Origin: Cyclaneusma minus
Taxonomy: Eukaryota; Ascomycota; Leotiomycetes; Marthamycetales; Marthamycetaceae
Assembly (NCBI GenBank): GCA_037179335.1
Contig: JAKZHN010000011.1
Location: forward strand, 1,146,428-1,210,427
Direction of reading: 5' to 3'
DNA length: 64,000 nucleotides
In this document: positions 1 to 10,906 of the stretch, piece by piece
How the letters are laid out: each line of letters opens with the position of its first letter
Position numbering within the stretch: position 1 is the first letter of the stretch
Program-made: the position numbers and the translations under genes
Notes under the pieces: model-generated
Databases searched by the model: none
What the model was told of the DNA's origin: nothing
What the model saw: only the letters and a program-made list of their open reading frames with translations

Positions 1-12
1 CTCGTAAGGTAG

Positions 13-1503
13 CTAATCAGTACCAGTATCTCGCCTGGTGAGCAAAACCTTACATGTTTCACCACATCTGTGCTCCTCTCTCTGGAAGTAATGGTGAAAC
101 CATGCGTCCAGCATTGAGATGGTTTTCGGAAAGAATTTCTCTCGGAGGAAAGTCGCAGGTATGGATTCCCGGCGTTCCAGAAAATCGCTGAGCCGTTTGT
201 CCAATATGTTCCTGGCCCCACCCTCTTTAGCCCAGGTGGACTTTCGCTCTCCACTGTTTTCGCCAGCATTACGTGAGGCCGGTAAGCAGCGCCTCTTCAA
301 CTTCCCGTCCATCCACTCTAGTGCTTCGAGTAAGAACTTGCTTGCCGTGGTATCCCATATCTCAAGGGCGTCTAAAAGATTTTGCACCGCAGAAATCTTG
401 TGCTCCTTTCTAAAATCCACAAGCCAACATGCAAAGCAGTATACCTGCGCCACACCTAGAAAGGAGTACACAGGCGATGTTTCTACCACCCGGATGGTTT
501 CACAATAAGAGTCCATGTTGAACATAACATCCTTGACGAACATGTCGAGGGAGTGATATTTGACCGCTCGTTTTTCGAAAATGTCCAGGAGGTTGAAACG
601 AAGTCCAGTTCCAACGGAATCGCCGTACTCAGGTTCTAGAGGTACGTATTTGTTGATGAGTTCGACGCAGCGACGTTGGGTGGACGGAGCCTCGAGCAAG
701 AGAAGCAAGAGTAGTTGCCTGTTGGCCAGGGACACTTTCGATATGTTGTCGTCAGATAGTTCGTATTCCCCTTTTCTGTGCAGGATACGTTTATTGTCCT
801 TGTAACAATCGCGCGCTTTGCAGAATGCGACTATTGTTGGTCGCAGCTCGCTGTCGTTCAAAAAGTAGTTAACCCAAATACGCCTCCAGTCGTCGTCGTC
901 GTCCGTTTGATCGAACTCCATTTGATCGAATTTCACAATGAGTCGGGCTCTGCGAAGCTGGTCTAGAAAATGGTCAGTTATGTTTTGTAAGCAAGGAGTC
1001 CACACTTACAATCTTGACTAAGGCTTGGATCATTGAGCTGTCCATCTTCCAAAGCACTGAAAGACTCGGCATTGGAGGGACCGTCATCGGATAATGCGGC
1101 ATTAGAAGAGCCAGCATTGGATGAACCAACACTAGAAAGCAGAGCTCCACTGCTTCGAGTGACTCGGCGCTCTTGTTGGTCAAAGGGCTCAGGTGGTGAT
1201 GCGAGGTCGCCCATCGTAAGAGGACGAGGTGTATACTGAACAAGTATTTCAAGACATCAGTCTCCGAACTTCGAGAGCAACAGCAACCAAGCCTTACCAG
1301 AAATGTTCTCTCTGGGAATCGTAAATTTAGGCTGAGGTGTACGCTTGACTCTTATTCCAAAAACATTAGTGAGTTGATTTTCGAAGCGACAGCAAGCAAG
1401 CCTTACCAGAAGTATTCTCTTCAACCGGCTTCTTGCTGGCAGATGCACCAGTGCCGACAGCGACTTCGGCCGCATCGTCGCGTTTTCTTTTAGACGCGGG
1501 CAT
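13..1503 (-). CDS. Unrecognised fungal protein, family member A (possibly frame-disrupted)
   Basis: I do not recognise a function. The main exon (963-13) encodes about 315 residues homologous to the gene at 10907-12698: compare FFPKTISML with YFPKCISML near the C-terminus and VVETSPVYSFLG with LVEETPAWRYLD mid-protein. A 51-nt intron (1013-963 region, GTAAGT to TTTTCTAG) joins it to an exon containing MGDLASPPEP. Further upstream, exon 1 starts at 1503 (MPASKRKRDD, NLS-like basic start) and ends at 1407 with a G|GTAAGG donor; a small exon starting VKRTPQP ends in another G|GTAAGG donor. I could not join that exon in frame to the MGDLASPP exon: the only good acceptor (TTCAG, about 1238) leaves the frame wrong. 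Either the 5' model is different, translation starts near 1214, or the gene is damaged. Confidence 0.55.
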
Positions 1504-2387
1504 AGTCGAACTTCAGATATCAATGACTTGAATTGAGCTATTGTCACTCCGCAATAAACCTGACGGGGTGAAGTCAGAGAGAAGATGTTAGGGCGATCCA
1601 GTTTTCTTAGTGTTTGTCAAGATAAGGTACCTGCATACCTAGGCATAGGAGTAACAAGACGCGTTCTGACCGCGAGACCGCGTCGCTTCGGATCGGAAAA
1701 AGCTATATCTCCGCAATTGTAGCTCTCATCCCGAGGACTCCGTAAACTTCGCCCTCTCTCCTGTCCTTTCTCAGGAGAGAGGGCACTTTTGGCCAAATAC
1801 TTTCAACTGCTGGAACTTGGAAATGCTAAACCCAATCTAGTAAAAAAGTGGACCAAGATTTGTCCGGATTAGTGAATAAAAACTTGCAGCCCCACTTGGT
1901 TACTGAAAAAGGCAGTTTAGCTATCAAGTAGAGATTCCACCAGTGTCCAGTTGACTTACAACACTCGCAAGTAAATCGAAAATGCCCTCGAACTATTTGC
2001 TCGATTTTGTATCTCAAAATCTACTCCACTCCACTCCACCCCCCCAATCCCCTCTCTCCTACCCCTAAAGGACGCTGCACCAGCTCTCCACGCCAACCTT
2101 CCCTCTCCGCCCTTAACCTCTCCACCTGCCCCCTCGCCACCACACGCCACCCTCCCCACCCCCTCCTCACCACCTCCCATCCCACCGTTGGCTCCAACTC
2201 CGCCTCAAACCTCATCAGCTCATCACCTCATCTCATCATCCCATCACCTCATCTCCCCATAATCTCCAACCAAAATTGGGAACATCAGAAACATACCAAA
2301 TGAACAACGCCTTGACAAAGCAGCACGCATCCTCACAAGACATATTCAATTCGGAGTCCAATCGCCATTCTCTTTCTCAAGAGACCG
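1504..2387. other. Intergenic region, pyrimidine-rich in its second half
   Basis: No gene is supported here. Positions 2010-2250 are a C/T-rich low-complexity run that keeps several frames open by composition only. A strong hairpin lies at 1751-1784. Confidence 0.5.
1751..1784. repeat. Perfect 12-bp inverted repeat (hairpin)
   Basis: Arms GCCCTCTCTCCT (1751-1762) and its exact reverse complement (1773-1784) flank a 10-nt loop. It lies between divergent small genes and belongs to no recognised element. Confidence 0.7.
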
Positions 2388-2830
2388 CTATAGCTCGTAG
2401 TCGGAGCTGCTTTGCGTGCTTTGCGTGCTTTGCGCCGGGGCGAAGAGGGCGCTTCTGGCTGCCTTTGTGAGGTCCTGGGGAAGACGACGGTGTGGGCGTG
2501 CTCGGCGTGCTCGGCGACAGCTTGGAATTCGTCTGACTGGGGCGAGATGGGACGTTTCTTGTGAGCTTGGTGGTGGAGGAGTGGATGGAGAGGATGCTGG
2601 GAGTGGGGAGGAGAATGAGAAGGGGGTGTTGGGGAGGGGAGGGGGAATAGCTGGGGGAGATGACTGATGTGAAGTAGGGGATGTGAAGCAGATGATGTGA
2701 AGCAGATGATATGAAACAGCTAATGTGAAGGTGACATACGAATAATGAGCATGACCACGAAGAAAGAAAGCACAGAGGCAAACTTCTTGAGGGCACCGCG
2801 CTGGTGATTGATGGGAGCGGGTGGGTCCAT
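2388..2830 (-). CDS. Putative small single-pass membrane protein
   Basis: Two exons (2830-2740 and 2650-2388) join in frame across an 89-nt intron (GTATGT to CCCCCAG) to give 117 residues. The first exon starts MDPPAPINHQRGALKKFASV and runs into a hydrophobic stretch (LSFFVVMLII), so a single N-terminal membrane segment or signal anchor is likely. The second exon is proline/serine-rich, then arginine-rich, ending SSSDYEL. The intron holds an irregular array of TTCACATCATCTGC-like repeats. No family recognised. The tail is low-complexity, so the gene itself is not certain. Confidence 0.4.
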
Positions 2831-3277
2831 GGTGGTGGCATGGAGACCGTGTGGTGATTAGCAATCAACAGCTCATTCGTGATATGACAAGCTTGCTTGC
2901 TATCATGGAGCACTGACTGCTTTGCGGAGGAAACTTTGGTTCGGGGAGGTCTTTCTCGACTGAGGACGTCTCGTTGACATTGACAGAGAAGTTGGAGATG
3001 AAGGATGGATAGTGCTTCAGTATTTACACTCACTTCACCAAGCTTCATGTCGGCTGGCACCTACACTTCACCTCGCCAAGCCGTAAATGAACCGGACGAT
3101 GAACCTGGAGATGACCAATATTGCTACTAACACTCACGCTATCCGAACACAACGACCCAAGACGACCCGAGAAACGCCCAGTTACAATCCAACAGACTCG
3201 CTCAAAGACCAGAAATACAACTCCATCATGGAAACCATACCATCATACCATACCAAGCGTACCGTTTCAATGGAATC
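2831..3277. other. Intergenic region
   Basis: Spacer between the small membrane protein gene and the 3' end of the GTPase gene. I see no supported gene or site. Confidence 0.4.
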
Positions 3278-6202
3278 TCAATCAACAACCTCCACAACCC
3301 TCCCCACAAACCCTTCTAAACCCGCAACGCCCTTCTCCCCCCTCTCACTCCCGTAGTAAAGCCCATGACCGCCGCCTGGCATAATCAGCACCTGGCTACC
3401 CAACTCAATCCACTCCCTACTCGTCATCAATTCCAACGTCACATCTGTAACCCCATCTGAGCCCCACACCGGTGCTTCTCTTCCCCCTTCTCCTTCGCCA
3501 TCTGCTTCTTCGCCGCCAAACCCAAAAACATCTTCATCATCACCACCATTTCCATGAACATCGTGGTTGTTATTAGAGTGGTTTACATGCGGACAGATCC
3601 TTACGACTTTCGCCGAAGCGCGGATCGAGGCAATATAAACCACAAGCACCATACCTGGCACCAGCGAATTTACATCCTCGTCTTCAAAAGAAGCCGTAAA
3701 TCCACTAGCAGCCTGCAAATTCACCTCGTCTACTTTACTCTGTCCATCCATTTTACTCCCTCCCATATGTCTCGTCTGCACAGCGCAAACCATGCCCTTC
3801 CTAATCCTCAACGGTCTTTCCGTCTCAGATTCGAAAACAATCCCAATCGTCCCCATCTGCCCTGACTCCAATTTCTGCACGGGCAAACGCAGGTTGCGAA
3901 TACTGACAATAGTAGCATCATGCCATTCGCCCTTGGTCGTAGATGCAGAAACAGCACTGCGGGAAGCTACACGTGCCAATTCCACAGAAGAACTATGTGG
4001 AAACGAAGATCCCATGTATGACATTGAAGCTTCGGATCCATGGCTTGCATGGCTTGCATGTGCTGAAGGAGGAGATTTGTAGGAGGATCGTGGGAATGGT
4101 GAATCGTCTGATGATGGTGAATCGGCGGGAAATGGACCAATGACTACTTTGTCGCCGATGGAGAGATCGCCAAAACGCAGGTAGCCGGCGATGACGGTAC
4201 CGGTGCCTACGGGATGGGTTGCGTGGGATTGGTGGGCGTAGGAGGCGGGGATGGCGAAGACGTCTTCGATGTGGAAGAGGCAGGAGGGCTGCTCGGGGTT
4301 GAGTGCGGCGCCGACGTAGTCGTGGGATGTAGGTGGGGGTGGGATCGGAAGGCGATTGAGCAGGGCGTGGAGCATGCGGATGCCGTGGCCTTTTACTGCA
4401 GAGGTAAAGATGATGGGGACTGTGGCGATGTGCGGGGGATGTTGGGCGGCGCTGGATTCGTGGGATGTGGGTGAGGGGTTGTTCAAGGCATCGGTGACTC
4501 GAGTGCGGATGATGTCCTCTTCGGCGGAGGGAACGGAGATTAGGTCTTCGTCCACGATGTTTTTGGTTTGGTCGGGGGGGAGCACAACGGGAGTTCGACC
4601 GGCTGCTTTCACGGCGGTTAGGACTTTGGAAAGTGTTGCACGGAGACTGGTTTTGGAAGCCAAGTCGAGTTTGGTTATCACCACTGCTAAGGGCTTTTCC
4701 AGTTTTAAGCAGAGCTCGAGATGGGCTTTAGCTAGGTCAATGCCAGCTCCGGCGACGCCTAGGACTTCTTGGGCTCGACCGCTGTCGGCCACGGTGCTGT
4801 CGCCGTCGTCAGCACCGATACATAGGAAAGTCCAGTGTGGAGCCCATCCTATCAAGCCTCGTACTGTGGTCCGCCGATATCGAGGATGGCCTGCTGAATC
4901 GGAGACGAAAACAAGTCGCCCGTCTTCCGCAGAAGCATGGATGTCGGTCCAAGATGTCACATTTCCAGAAGCATAATTCACCACATGGATGTCGTCCTGG
5001 GAAGAGGCCTTTTTTCTGTATCCTAGCAACTCCTGAGCCACAGAACTAGTAACTCCTGAAGCGAGCTCATGTCGATGTTTGAGCAGACTCAGCCTGCTTT
5101 TGCCTCGCCCATTGTCAAGTGTCGCGGTCGACAAAGTCCCCAACAAACTCGATTTCCCAGAAGTGGTGGGACCGGTCAAAGTCACACGCAGTTGCGGTGT
5201 AGAGCTCTGGTGAATCTTGTTGCCAGTCGCTATCGGAACAACGAGGGGTTTCTCAAATGCACTAGAGGGACCTCTTCTGTGCTCATTCTCGACCATTTCA
5301 ACCCGTGATGCACGCGGATCCGGCTTCACCAAAGCTTCAGCAACCCACAATTTATCTTCCCGTCGCAGGGGTCTTGTCGGAGAACCTCTAGACTCATTGG
5401 ATGAAGTCGGTTTCTCATGCCATACACAATCACCCACCATGACCATGCGCAGTATTTCTACCGTACAGCCGAGACTAGCAGCCATGGCCTTGAGATTTCC
5501 CAGACTTTCATCCATCTCGTCCGCAGTCAGGCCCACGAAAGCACCATCATCGGAGACGCCAATCTCGTACAAAGCACCGCGACTTTCTTCGAGGCCAGCA
5601 GGGAGTTTACCCGGCCGTTGCTGACCCTCCCGGTCTCGTGTTGCGTCCGGCAGTCTTGGTAATACAAGATCGCTTGCGGAAGAGGCATGATATGGCGATG
5701 ACTGCTGTAAGCGCCATAGGAGCTGGGTCGTTAATTGTTGGAGGCGCGATTGTTTGGATTGGTTGGAGGGAGCCAAAACCGGTGGCTCCGACCTTCCGCC
5801 ATTGTAGGTATGCCTGCCAGCGATATAGGTGTTGGTACTTGTTGAACTGTATGTTCTTCTCGGCCGTAGGAGTAGATGCAATTTGTATTCCTGGGGCCCA
5901 TCTTGAGGTTCCGGGTCCAATTTGGTCATGCCATAATCCTCGAGCAATTCCGGAGGAGGTGTGCCGCTTTGTAGGTTGCAGAAAGAAGGCAATCTTGGAT
6001 TCGCAGATTCGGAAGCAAGAGAGCTTCTTGCAGGCCCTTGGCGCTGCTCACCAGGCTTGCCATCTGGCGAGCTATTACCCCGAGGAGTGCTGCCCCGAGG
6101 AGTGCCCCCTCGGGAAGGCGTAGAGGAAGCCGAATCGAGCGGCGCAAGCCATGGAGAGGAAACCCGCGGAGGGTCAGGATCGAAGGTGAATATCGATGCC
6201 AT
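3278..6202 (-). CDS. GTPBP1/GTPBP2-type translational GTPase
   Basis: Single-exon protein of 974 residues. The N-terminal third is a Ser/Pro/Arg-rich low-complexity region. The GTPase domain begins near residue 340 with the P-loop GPTTSGKSS, followed by the G3 motif in DSAGHPRYRRTTVRGL and the G4 motif TKLD (for NKxD) in AVVITKLDLAS. C-terminal beta-barrel domains typical of the EF-Tu/eEF1A superfamily follow (FAIPASYAHQS... GTGTVIAGYLRFGDLSIGDKVVIGPF). The combination of a long N-terminal extension and DSAGHPRY/TKLD matches GTPBP1/2, which in animals act in ribosome rescue and mRNA turnover; the role in fungi is inference. Insertions (SSFPHSSSVEL region, acidic/glycine-rich stretch near residue 900) interrupt the last barrel. 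Start chosen at the first ATG of the open frame, MASIFTFDPDPPR. Confidence 0.85.
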   Translation of the reverse strand: MASIFTFDPDPPRVSSPWLAPLDSASSTPSRGGTPRGSTPRGNSSPDGKPGEQRQGPARSSLASESANPRLPSFCNLQSGTPPPELLEDYGMTKLDPEPQDGPQEYKLHLLLRPRRTYSSTSTNTYIAGRHTYNGGRSEPPVLAPSNQSKQSRLQQLTTQLLWRLQQSSPYHASSASDLVLPRLPDATRDREGQQRPGKLPAGLEESRGALYEIGVSDDGAFVGLTADEMDESLGNLKAMAASLGCTVEILRMVMVGDCVWHEKPTSSNESRGSPTRPLRREDKLWVAEALVKPDPRASRVEMVENEHRRGPSSAFEKPLVVPIATGNKIHQSSTPQLRVTLTGPTTSGKSSLLGTLSTATLDNGRGKSRLSLLKHRHELASGVTSSVAQELLGYRKKASSQDDIHVVNYASGNVTSWTDIHASAEDGRLVFVSDSAGHPRYRRTTVRGLIGWAPHWTFLCIGADDGDSTVADSGRAQEVLGVAGAGIDLAKAHLELCLKLEKPLAVVITKLDLASKTSLRATLSKVLTAVKAAGRTPVVLPPDQTKNIVDEDLISVPSAEEDIIRTRVTDALNNPSPTSHESSAAQHPPHIATVPIIFTSAVKGHGIRMLHALLNRLPIPPPPTSHDYVGAALNPEQPSCLFHIEDVFAIPASYAHQSHATHPVGTGTVIAGYLRFGDLSIGDKVVIGPFPADSPSSDDSPFPRSSYKSPPSAHASHASHGSEASMSYMGSSFPHSSSVELARVASRSAVSASTTKGEWHDATIVSIRNLRLPVQKLESGQMGTIGIVFESETERPLRIRKGMVCAVQTRHMGGSKMDGQSKVDEVNLQAASGFTASFEDEDVNSLVPGMVLVVYIASIRASAKVVRICPHVNHSNNNHDVHGNGGDDEDVFGFGGEEADGEGEGGREAPVWGSDGVTDVTLELMTSREWIELGSQVLIMPGGGHGLYYGSERGEKGVAGLEGFVGRVVEVVD

Positions 6203-7049
6203 TGGACTTTAGGGTATGCGAAGGTTCAGAAGATATTCAGACAGCTCAATAATGCTGCCGTGCTGATTTTAATAGGCGTGTCCGAGATATCGACTGAGAT
6301 TTTGTATAGGAATAGGCAGTCCGGTAGGTATATAGGATTCGGGCAATCATCTTGAGGTTTGCGACCGGTGAATTGGATGAGGTGCTTGGAGGAGTTTGTG
6401 GTGGTGAATTGGCACGACACTCAGAGCTACTAGGACTGCATTTTGAGCAGCGACGACAATGACAATCTGGAAGGGCGCAAAAGTTGAAGGAGAAGAGGTG
6501 TTTGAGAGAAAGAGTTGAGACAATGACTGACTAGGAGCTACTAAGGATGACTGCAGTCGGCGAGTCAATGTGAGACAGCCAATCACAGCCTCACATGTTA
6601 TGAATTATGCACGGCTATGCACAGCTATGCACCTTTGGAGGGATACTTTACCCTGGATAACGCAGCTGTGGCTGAGAAGGCCCGTGGATAGAGAATGCAT
6701 TGCTCTCATTTGGGCAAAGATCTTGGAATTCAAAAAGTAGTTATTGAAGTGAGACACATATTTAATTTTAGCCACCGGAATTAATTGCTCGTATTAATGT
6801 CTTCATTTGCGCATGTGAGGCTAAATACTGCGCCTTCTGACGCAGGCACCGACCGTACCTAGCTGGACCCTGAAGAGGCTGAGCCGTGCACGCCTGAACA
6901 AGGAGGGGTGAAATCAGACACCAAAGGCGTTCCAGCTCAACGCTCAGGCCGACACCAAGCATCTACAAAAGCGGACCCAGCCAATCTCGAGAAATTCAAC
7001 ACCGCATCTCCTGAAGCACATCTCCCTTTCAAGACTGTCAACCGCAATC
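6203..7049. other. Divergent promoter region between the GTPase gene and SEC9
   Basis: No supported gene. The region holds the start-side flanks of two divergently transcribed genes; a short repeated string (CACGGCTATGCACAGCTATGCAC) sits near 6609-6632. Confidence 0.5.
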
Positions 7050-8422
7050 ATGAAGAAGTTCGGCTTTGGAAAGAAAAAGGACGACGACGGCGAGGACAGC
7101 AACCGCTCTGCTCTGTTCGGCAGCCGCTCCAAGAACCCCTCTCCTGCCCCTGCCATCAGCAACCCCTATGCCCAACCGCCGCAGGCTGCCGACCCATATG
7201 CTCAGGACAGCAAGTCTGCCGGAAACCCTTACGCAAAGGCCGCTCCCTACAATGCCGGTGGTCTGCCAAGCGGTCCAGGGGCAAACCGAGGTGTCCCTGG
7301 ACCTGCACCACAGCGAGGCTACGGAGCCCCTCCTGCTGCTGCTCCCCAGAACGGCGGCGGATACGGTGCGGAGAAGTACGGCAACGTAGGCGGATATGGA
7401 GCCAACCGCTACGAAGGCAGTTCATCGTCTAGCGGCGGTGCCTCTCGATACGGACCCGGCGGATACGGAGGCCTTGGACGATCCAACAGCAACGAAACCA
7501 CCAACACCGATGCCAACCGCGATGCTCTCTTTGGAGATGCCAAAGACCGCTTCGCATCGAACCCACGAGCACCACCACCCTACGAGGAAGGCGGCTCAGG
7601 GGCTGCCGGCGGTAGCGGCGGATATGGCGAGGGCGGCTACGGTGCCGAACGCCAACTGACCGCTGAAGAGGAAGAGGAAGAAGACATCCAAGCCACGAAG
7701 CAGCAGATCCGCTTCATGAAGCAGGAAGACGTTGCCTCGACTCGAAACGCCCTCCGCATCGCCGCCCAAGCCGAAGAAACTGGCCGAGCCACGCTGGCCC
7801 GCCTGGGCGCTCAAGGCGAGCGAATCCACAATACTGAGAAACATTTGGATTTGGCTGCCAACCACAACCGCATCGCCGAAGAAAAGGCCAAGGAACTGAA
7901 GCAGCTCAACAAGAGCATGTTCGCTGTTCACGTTTCCAACCCCTTTACAGCATCCTCGCGCCGCGCACAAAGAGATGAGGATATCATCAACAAGCACCGT
8001 ACCGAGCGGGAGCAGCGAGAAAAGACGAGATCTGAGGCTTATGGATCGAAGGCGCGCATGGATGGCAATTTGAGGGAGTCGGCGGCTGAGCAAGTGAGGT
8101 CGAAGCAGCCAACCAAGGCTAGCTTGGCTGAAAGGAGCAAGTATCAGTTTGAGGCTGATAGCGAGGACGATGAGATGGAGAATGAGATTGAGGCTAACAT
8201 TGATGCCCTGGGCGGAGCGGCGAGCAGGTTGAATCAGCTCGCGAAGGCGACAGGCAAGGAGATTGACGAGCAGAATAGGCATATTGATCGTATTATCGAC
8301 AAGGTATGTTGTTGTCATCGCCTCAGGTTGAAGACGGAATCGTTTTGCTAACTTGTGTCTAGGGTACTCGTGTGGACGATCAGATCGCCATGAACAGGGC
8401 GAGATTGGATCGCATTCACTAG
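7050..8422 (+). CDS. sec9: SEC9-type SNAP-25-like t-SNARE
   Basis: Exons 7050-8303 and 8363-8422 (59-nt intron, GTATGT, branch GCTAAC, TTGTGTCTAG) give 437 residues. This is the plasma-membrane Qbc-SNARE that pairs with Sso-type syntaxin and Snc-type VAMP in exocytosis. Residues 1-200 are Gly/Tyr/Asn-rich (repeats of GGYG) as in fungal Sec9. The first SNARE helix begins around residue 215 (IQATKQQIRFMKQEDVASTR). The second is near the C-terminus (ALGGAASRLNQLAKATGKEI) and runs across the intron into GTRVDDQIAMNRARLDRIH, where the ionic-layer Gln is at the expected place (VDDQIAMN/EEQNRHIDR). There is no membrane segment and no central palmitoylation cysteine cluster, as is usual for Sec9. The short last exon supplies the end of the second SNARE helix. 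Confidence 0.93.
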
Positions 8423-9259
8423 GTTCACTGCATCAGATCATCAGGTTGGTGCATCGAAAGGCGTTACTGGCGTCAAGAGGGTCTTTCTAGATGGCGAGGC
8501 GATGTGTTCAAGGGAACCGGTCCCTTCATGGTTGTATATCTTGTCAATAATAGAAGAGCCAGTCTCTTCAGAAAAAATACACATGGTCACCGAGTCGGCT
8601 TTTGCCTGAACTCTTCTTCTACTTGTTTGAAAAGTCTTGGTCTTCTATCACAACCAGCATTCTGCACTCCTTTCCCCTGATCTCAGAGGATCAGAAAAGC
8701 CTTTTAGGAATATTTGCTGAGTGCTGCTTTTCCTCCTAGGATGTCACTCCAAGGCTGAGAGGACTTGGATTATTCCAAATAACTGGGGTATTTCTGGTAT
8801 GGAGACTACACAGCCATATCCAGAGTCATCTCGTCCCATCAGCTGTACCTTTACAACATTGGAACCTGGGCCGTCATGAAGGCCCATGGGTCATTGACTC
8901 ATCTAGATTCCCACCTATGGTTCACACGCAGCGCTTAGCAAAACGTTGTTAGAGGCCGCCCTGAAATGCCATCCAATGCCACGCTTTTCTGCCGGTACGC
9001 AGTTCCCGGTTTCTGGAAAACCCTGGGTACTGGGGCTAGGCAGCAGGCGATAGTTACTAACATATTCCCGATACTTGATCTGTATAAAGCGATGCTGTCT
9101 TCCTTCACTCTCCCAGTTCTCCCCAAATTCCCAAAGCGAACATTTGAGTCCTTGACTTCACGGAAACAGCGCATCTATCCAAAACTCGAACATCCGCCCA
9201 TACCATAGGTACCAATACCATACCAACTACCGCCCGTTACCATCTACCGCACACACAAA
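8423..9259. other. Intergenic region downstream of SEC9
   Basis: 3' flank of SEC9 and 5' flank of the next gene. No coding sequence supported. A short inverted repeat (CTGATC / GATCAG) occurs near 8678-8694. Confidence 0.45.
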
Positions 9260-9547
9260 ATGCCACCACGCTCTACCCTGCTCCCTCCTCCCCCTCCCCC
9301 GGCCCCAATCACGGACGCCGAAATCCGCACCGCGCTATCCACGCGTTCCGATGGTCTGACGATGCCCGAGTTGGTCAGGATTTTTCAGCACAGGATTGAC
9401 TGGGATCGGAAGGGTCTCGAGAGGTTTCGTGAGATGGTGGCGAGGAATTCGCAGGCGGATAGGAGTACGGGACGGTTCTTGTTGCAGCTGGGGGGGTTTA
9501 AGGAGGTTATGGATTGGGTTTGGCTTGAGGCGGGGGAGGGGAGATGA
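9260..9547 (+). CDS. Small winged-helix-like protein, 95 aa
   Basis: Single exon, start preceded by CACACACAAA. After a proline-rich N-terminus (residues 6-16) comes ITDAEIRTALSTRSDGLTMPELVRIFQHRI, then FREMVARNSQADR and a hydrophobic strand FLLQLGGF. The arrangement (helix, helix, recognition helix, strand pair) resembles the small winged helix at the C-terminus of the TFIIF large subunit (RAP74/Tfg1), here as a stand-alone protein. I infer a nucleic-acid or protein-binding role; this is a fold-level resemblance only. Confidence 0.55.
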   Translation: MPPRSTLLPPPPPPAPITDAEIRTALSTRSDGLTMPELVRIFQHRIDWDRKGLERFREMVARNSQADRSTGRFLLQLGGFKEVMDWVWLEAGEGR

Positions 9548-10007
9548 AGTGAGGGGGAGGGGAAGTTGATGGTGGGAGGGAGGGGAGGGATGGGGTACGG
9601 TGGATACGAGTGAGGGATAGAGATGGCCAGGGAGATGTGGGAGTAAATGAGGGGAGTGAGCAGAGAATTGGCGGAGCTACGAGGGCCAGGATGCGAGGAT
9701 GTGCAGCCTCATCTGTAGCATGTAATGGATTTTTGAAGGAGCGGGAGCCGGGGTGGGAGTGTGTAGTGACGATGAGTGAGGAATGTTCGGAGACGTTAGA
9801 TGAGACGTTGGAGGAGTGCTTGGCCGGGCTGTGTTCGGGCGTGCCGGGGATGGAGTTTTGTTTATCATCCAGTTGAATTTCTAGTATCAATTGATTGTTA
9901 CTCTAATTGTCACTCTAAGTCTAAGTGTATGGTTCCTATCTTGGTGTATGCTCCGGGGCGTCGATTTTCCACTAGGGTTAACTGAGTTCTAAAAGCTCCG
10001 GGGAAAA

Positions 10008-10427
10008 GTGGATCTTTTTGCAATCCTTGTGACTGTTTTGTCTCCTAATGTAAGGTTGTCTATCATGATCTCGTCACGTGTGAGGGAAGGAAAGAGCGTA
10101 GCTGTTTTTGCTTTACATGTGAGACGTCGTGCGCGTCACGTGGGCCATCCGCTCCACGCCCAGCTGAAGTCCGTCAAAACCCCCATGGAGAGACACAGAC
10201 ATAGCAACTGGGCACCAGTGAGATGTTCGGGGAAGGCGTCGAACGGGGAGATATGGGTACCTAGAACGAGGCTTGCCGGAGGGCTGTTTGATGAGATAGT
10301 GAGGGATAACGGAGGGGTTTGGAGGGGTGGTGAGAAGAGTTTTGTTGAAGGACTACTTGAGAAGTGGCTTGCTGCAGAGCTCGAAGCTGCTGGAAGATAT
10401 GGTGTAGTCGAGGGACGGAGGGTGTAG
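10008..10427 (+). CDS. Hypothetical ORF, weak
   Basis: An open frame of 139 residues. Only the second half (from WVPRTRLAGG to KWLAAELEAAGRYG) looks protein-like: amphipathic helices, little low complexity. The first half looks random, so the true start or an upstream exon is unknown. No family recognised. Confidence 0.25.
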   Translation: MDLFAILVTVLSPNVRLSIMISSRVREGKSVAVFALHVRRRARHVGHPLHAQLKSVKTPMERHRHSNWAPVRCSGKASNGEIWVPRTRLAGGLFDEIVRDNGGVWRGGEKSFVEGLLEKWLAAELEAAGRYGVVEGRRV

Positions 10428-10456
10428 GGTGCTGTCAAGGGAGGTGCCTTTTCGTC

Positions 10457-10494
10457 TTAGGGTTAGGGTTATCATTCGGATTAGGATTAGGATT
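10457..10494 (+). repeat. Short interstitial telomere-like tract
   Basis: Two tandem TTAGGG units at 10457-10468 (plus a partial third), then after 8 nt a run of GGATTA units to about 10494. TTAGGG is the usual filamentous-ascomycete telomere repeat; the array is far too short to be a chromosome end. Confidence 0.5.
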
Positions 10495-10906
10495 AGAGTC
10501 AGGCAATCAGCTAGATGGTCTGTAAGGATTTTATGCTTATATTCTATATTTGTTGTATCCGAGGTTTTACCGGCGTTGCCTTGTCGAACGTTATACAGGA
10601 TCTATTATCCCGCAACCTTCGAGGATCTTCATCTCGTCGTTCCAATTGCCTTCATTTGAGAACTTGGATCAAATTAAATGCAAGTGGATCCTACGGCTAG
10701 CAGAAACACCCTGGAACGCAATTGATCTGCGCTGTCTCAGCAGAATTTTCATAATTCATTTCTCCTCCGTTGCTCCCACATGTTGTGTGATATCGTAGTT
10801 CACGCCAGACCTCACCCTTTCCGCTTTTTCCTCAATCCTCATCTTCTTTTGCGATTGTTTCGCTCTGCACCCGGCGCCCGATAAGCCTAAACGCTTTTTA
10901 ATCTCC

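Larger units (their letters stand above)
9548..10906. other. Mostly unassigned stretch
   Basis: Contains one weak coding candidate (10008-10427) and a telomere-like tract (10457-10494), each listed separately. Nothing else supported. Confidence 0.4.

Noticed and set aside
2007..2303. Open frames in the C/T-rich run
   Set aside because: Ser/Pro/Thr low complexity in all frames; composition artefact.
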